Origin: Candidatus Bathyarchaeota archaeon B26-1
GTDB taxonomy: Archaea > Thermoproteota > Bathyarchaeia > Bathyarchaeales > B26-1
Reading direction: 5' to 3'
Length of the DNA: 7,219 nt
NCBI GenBank assembly: GCA_001593925.1
Contig: LUCD01000079.1
Location: forward strand, 1-7,219
Shown in pieces: positions 5,325 through 7,219 of the stretch. Position numbers and translations under genes: made by a program. The notes under the pieces were generated by a model, which worked only from the letters and a program-made list of their open reading frames with translations, had not been told where the DNA came from and did no database searches. Position 1 is the stretch's first letter; the number at the start of each line of letters is the position of its first letter.

Positions 5325-5365
5325 ATCGGTCACTCACCGCGAAGAACCCAATTACATGCGGCTTC

Positions 5366-5375
5366 TTTAAAATCT
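5366..5375 (-). promoter_or_regulatory. TATA-like box for the FKBP gene
   Basis: On the minus strand ATTTTAAAG lies between the phosphoesterase stop and the FKBP start, preceded by the purine-rich GAAAAG. Transcription would begin near 5345, giving a leader of about 20 bases that contains the GGTGA ribosome site. FKBP can therefore be transcribed independently of the phosphoesterase gene. Confidence 0.55.
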
Positions 5376-5383
5376 TTTCTTCC

Positions 5384-6052
5384 TTATAGGTGTTTCAGCT
5401 CGACCTCCAATTCTCCGTCGATGCGGGCCAACGCGTAGTTTCCGTCCCTAGCCGGTCCAGGGTTCGCGAGGAGGGTTCCGTCGATACGGTCTACGCCCAC
5501 GGCCTCGTGGATGTGCCCGCAGAGGACGAGGGACGGCTTCTTCTCCTCGATGAACCTCCTAACGCTTGAGCTCCCGCAGTGGACTCCTGAAAAGGTCAGG
5601 TCTAACCGCGTATCTTTGGGTGGAGTATGCGAGACGAGGACAACCCTGTAACCCTCCAAGGAGTCTTCGAGGCTCCTGTTCAAGACGTCCATGATCGTCT
5701 CCTCATCCATCTCGAAGGGGGTTCTGAAGGGGGTGTAGGGGCTTCCCCCAACCCCCACGAAGACTACGTCTCCAAAGAATCTACGTGACCCGTGGATGCA
5801 CTCTGCTCCACCGATCTCGACCCCCACCAAGGAGGGAGGATCACAGTTTCCGGGGACGAAGACTAACGGTAGCCTAGACTCGATGAAGGGTGAGAGGAGG
5901 GCCTTCGCGGTCTGCACCGAGCCGAAGTGGGTTATATCTCCGCAGAGAACAACGAGGTCCGCGTCTTCCTCCTCAGCCCTGTAAGCCATCTCTCTAGAGA
6001 CGGAGAGTCTCCCGTGGAGGTCGGTCAACACAAAGGCTTTGAGGCCGCCCAA
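5384..6052 (-). CDS. calcineurin-like metallophosphoesterase
   Basis: This is a 222-residue, single-domain metal-dependent phosphoesterase of the Icc/COG2129-like type. Numbered from the TTG at 6052, the metal and catalytic motifs run in order: Asp11 and His13 in TDLHG, Asp39 in CGDITH, Asn69 and Asp71 in GNCD, His142 in VSHTPP, and His180 and His182 in CGHIHE. All expected dimetal ligands are present, so it should be active. The substrate cannot be told from sequence: phosphodiester, cyclic nucleotide or phosphomonoester are all possible. There is no signal peptide. I prefer TTG 6052 because GGAGG lies eight bases upstream and the family normally begins about ten residues before the DxH motif; TTG 6067 would add five residues. 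It lies 61 bp downstream of the deacylase gene. A TTAAAG element near 6090 may be its own promoter. Confidence 0.9.
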   Translation of the reverse strand: MGGLKAFVLTDLHGRLSVSREMAYRAEEEDADLVVLCGDITHFGSVQTAKALLSPFIESRLPLVFVPGNCDPPSLVGVEIGGAECIHGSRRFFGDVVFVGVGGSPYTPFRTPFEMDEETIMDVLNRSLEDSLEGYRVVLVSHTPPKDTRLDLTFSGVHCGSSSVRRFIEEKKPSLVLCGHIHEAVGVDRIDGTLLANPGPARDGNYALARIDGELEVELKHL

Positions 6053-6113
6053 GGACGTCGCCTCCAAACAAGGGGACGCCTCGAAGCTTTAAGGGCTATC
6101 TCTAAACCGGGAG

Positions 6114-6548
6114 TTAGCTAGCCGTGGTTTTCTCCGTTTCCTTCCTGAGAACCTTGCCTGCCAAGGAGCCGTTGTATCGGCCTTCCTCAACGGCCACCGT
6201 CCCATTAACGAGGACGTACTCTATTCCCACAGGGTATCTGTACGGGTCCTCGTAGGTCGCTTCGTCCCGGATCGTTCTGGGGTTGAAGACCGTTATGTCC
6301 GCCCAGAAGCCCTCCCTTATCTGTCCTCGGTCTCTCAGGCCGAGCCTCTGAGCCGGCGCGGAGGTCATCTTTCGGATGGCCTCCTCCAGTGTGAGGGTTC
6401 GGGTCTCGTTGACGTATCTGCGGATGACCCTTGGGAAGGTTCCGTAACACCTCGGGTGGACTAGGCCGCTCTTCCTTTGGGGAACGGCGTCCGACCCTAT
6501 CATCGAGAGAGGATGTTTGATCACGTAGTGGACGTCCTCCTCGTTCAT
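6114..6548 (-). CDS. N-acyl-D-amino-acid deacylase, C-terminal part (separated by frameshift)
   Basis: These 144 residues continue the deacylase in a different frame. They carry the late catalytic motif IGSDAVP with the conserved Asp20 of this fragment, then the family blocks HPRCYGTFPRVIRRYV, LTLEEAIRKMTSAPAQRLGL and RDRGQIREGFWADITVFNP, and the C-terminal small beta-domain strand GIEYVLVNGTVAVEEGRY. The ATG at 6548 is an internal methionine of the deacylase (FTMNEEDV), and no good ribosome site precedes it. I therefore read this as the 3' part of one broken or mis-sequenced gene rather than a separate gene. Translated alone it would lack most metal ligands and should not be active. Confidence 0.85.
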   Translation of the reverse strand: MNEEDVHYVIKHPLSMIGSDAVPQRKSGLVHPRCYGTFPRVIRRYVNETRTLTLEEAIRKMTSAPAQRLGLRDRGQIREGFWADITVFNPRTIRDEATYEDPYRYPVGIEYVLVNGTVAVEEGRYNGSLAGKVLRKETEKTTAS

Positions 6549-6564
6549 GGTGAAGAAGAAGCAT
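6549..6564 (-). other. frameshift site in the deacylase gene
   Basis: Minus-strand sequence ATGCTTCTTCTTCACC links the two frames. The upstream frame reads M-L-L-L-H-H, while the conserved continuation (F-T-M-N-E-E-D) reads TTC ACC ATG. The change is +1, meaning one extra base or two missing bases within or beside a (CTT)3C repeat. Restoring it would give EEEDEM-hydrophobic-FTMNEEDV, which matches family spacing. Confidence 0.85.
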
Positions 6565-7219
6565 CTCGTCCTCCTCCTCGACTATGAGGTCGAATATGCA
6601 GTCAAGGGGGTCGACGCCTCTCATCTCGGCTATCTCAGCTACGGTCTTCCCCTCGAACCTCCTGTTCTTCTCGGTCTTGACGGCGCCAATAACTATGGAA
6701 TCCCACTCCCCAAGCTCCAAGAGCGGTGAAACCCCGACGCCCTCACGAACTCGGCGTCTTATCTTCTCCCGGACCTCCGGATTCTTCAACCTCTCGATCA
6801 TGGCCTCAACCCCGCCCTCCAGAATCCAGTTGGGGAGCATCGGGGATAGGCACCACGTACACCCGGCGGTGTATGGGTAGACGTCGCATGTGATGTCCAC
6901 GCCGTTCCGGCGTGCATCCTCCATAATCTTGAGGCTGACCTTGACTTTTCCCCAGTTCAGTCTGCCTGCGGCCTTGTGGTGTGAGATTTGGACGGGTAGG
7001 CCGGCGCATTTACCTATCTCGATGGCTTCCATGAGGGCGTCGTAGAGGTGGTTCCCCTCATTCCTCATGTGTGTGACGTAGATTCCGCCATACTCGGCCA
7101 CGACGCTTGCGAGTTCAATTATCTCATGGGTCTCGGCGTAGCATCCGGGGGCGTAGACGAGGCCCGTAGAGATTCCGAAGGCCCCCTCCTCCATGCCTTG
7201 GGCGACGAGCGCTTTCATC
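6549..7219 (-). CDS. N-acyl-D-amino-acid deacylase, central part (5' end outside window, frameshifted at 3' end)
   Basis: This is part of an amidohydrolase-superfamily enzyme that removes the acyl group from N-acyl-D-amino acids. Family members have around 500 residues; the N-terminal half, with the first metal-binding HxH and the bridging Cys, lies beyond the window. The sequence begins with MKALVAQGMEEGAFGISTGL, a typical internal segment, so the ATG at 7218 is not a real start. Visible metal ligands are His50 in VTHMRNEG and His80 in ISHHKAAG, exactly 30 residues apart as in characterised D-aminoacylases (His220/His250). TCDVYPYTAG and LPNWILEGG are also typical. Homology runs to about VEEEDEM (residue 219, near 6562) and then continues in another frame. 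The original frame stays open to 6205, but the translation there is out of register. It probably precedes the phosphoesterase gene in a transcript. Confidence 0.85.

Noticed and set aside
6205..6548. Out-of-frame 3' continuation of the upstream deacylase frame as genuine protein
   Set aside because: Past the frameshift the translation becomes Arg/Pro/Gly-rich and family-unlike, while the other frame carries the conserved deacylase C-terminus.

Overview
The window comes from an archaeon. The clearest marker is a full-length sn-glycerol-1-phosphate dehydrogenase, the enzyme that sets archaeal lipid stereochemistry. An archaeal-type orotidine-5'-phosphate decarboxylase, a UPF0179 protein, a DUF2153 protein and a long archaeal FKBP support this. 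Several intergenic regions carry TATA-like boxes, and GTG/TTG starts preceded by GGAGG or GGTGA ribosome sites are common. The mix of DUF2153 and UPF0179 would suit the Thermoproteota/Bathyarchaeia side of the Archaea, but that placement is inferred from remembered family distributions.

Layout: positions 1-1104 (+) hold the tail of a B3/4-domain protein and pyrF, probably co-transcribed. Positions 1167-1355 (-) hold a small ribbon-helix-helix regulator. It is divergent, across about 280 bp of AT-rich DNA, from a conserved-looking 107-residue protein of unknown function (1633-1956, +). Next come acylphosphatase (2101-2382, +) and a DUF2153 protein (2490-2849, +), which is followed by a strong hairpin. 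A promoter-rich gap leads to egsA (3108-4169, +) and a UPF0179 gene 11 bp behind it (4181-4651, +). The remaining genes are on the minus strand: an FKBP-type prolyl isomerase whose 3' end overlaps the UPF0179 gene by 59 bp, a calcineurin-like phosphoesterase, and an N-acyl-D-amino-acid deacylase. The deacylase is cut by the right window edge and broken by a frameshift at about 6549-6561.

Most of the content is ordinary archaeal housekeeping: pyrimidine synthesis, ether-lipid synthesis, protein folding and small hydrolases. I found no defence system, CRISPR array, mobile element, tRNA or rRNA. The points worth a second look are the deacylase frameshift, the convergent overlap built on a 15-bp tandem repeat, clustered hairpins in two intergenic regions, a possible leader ORF before egsA, and three proteins of unknown function.
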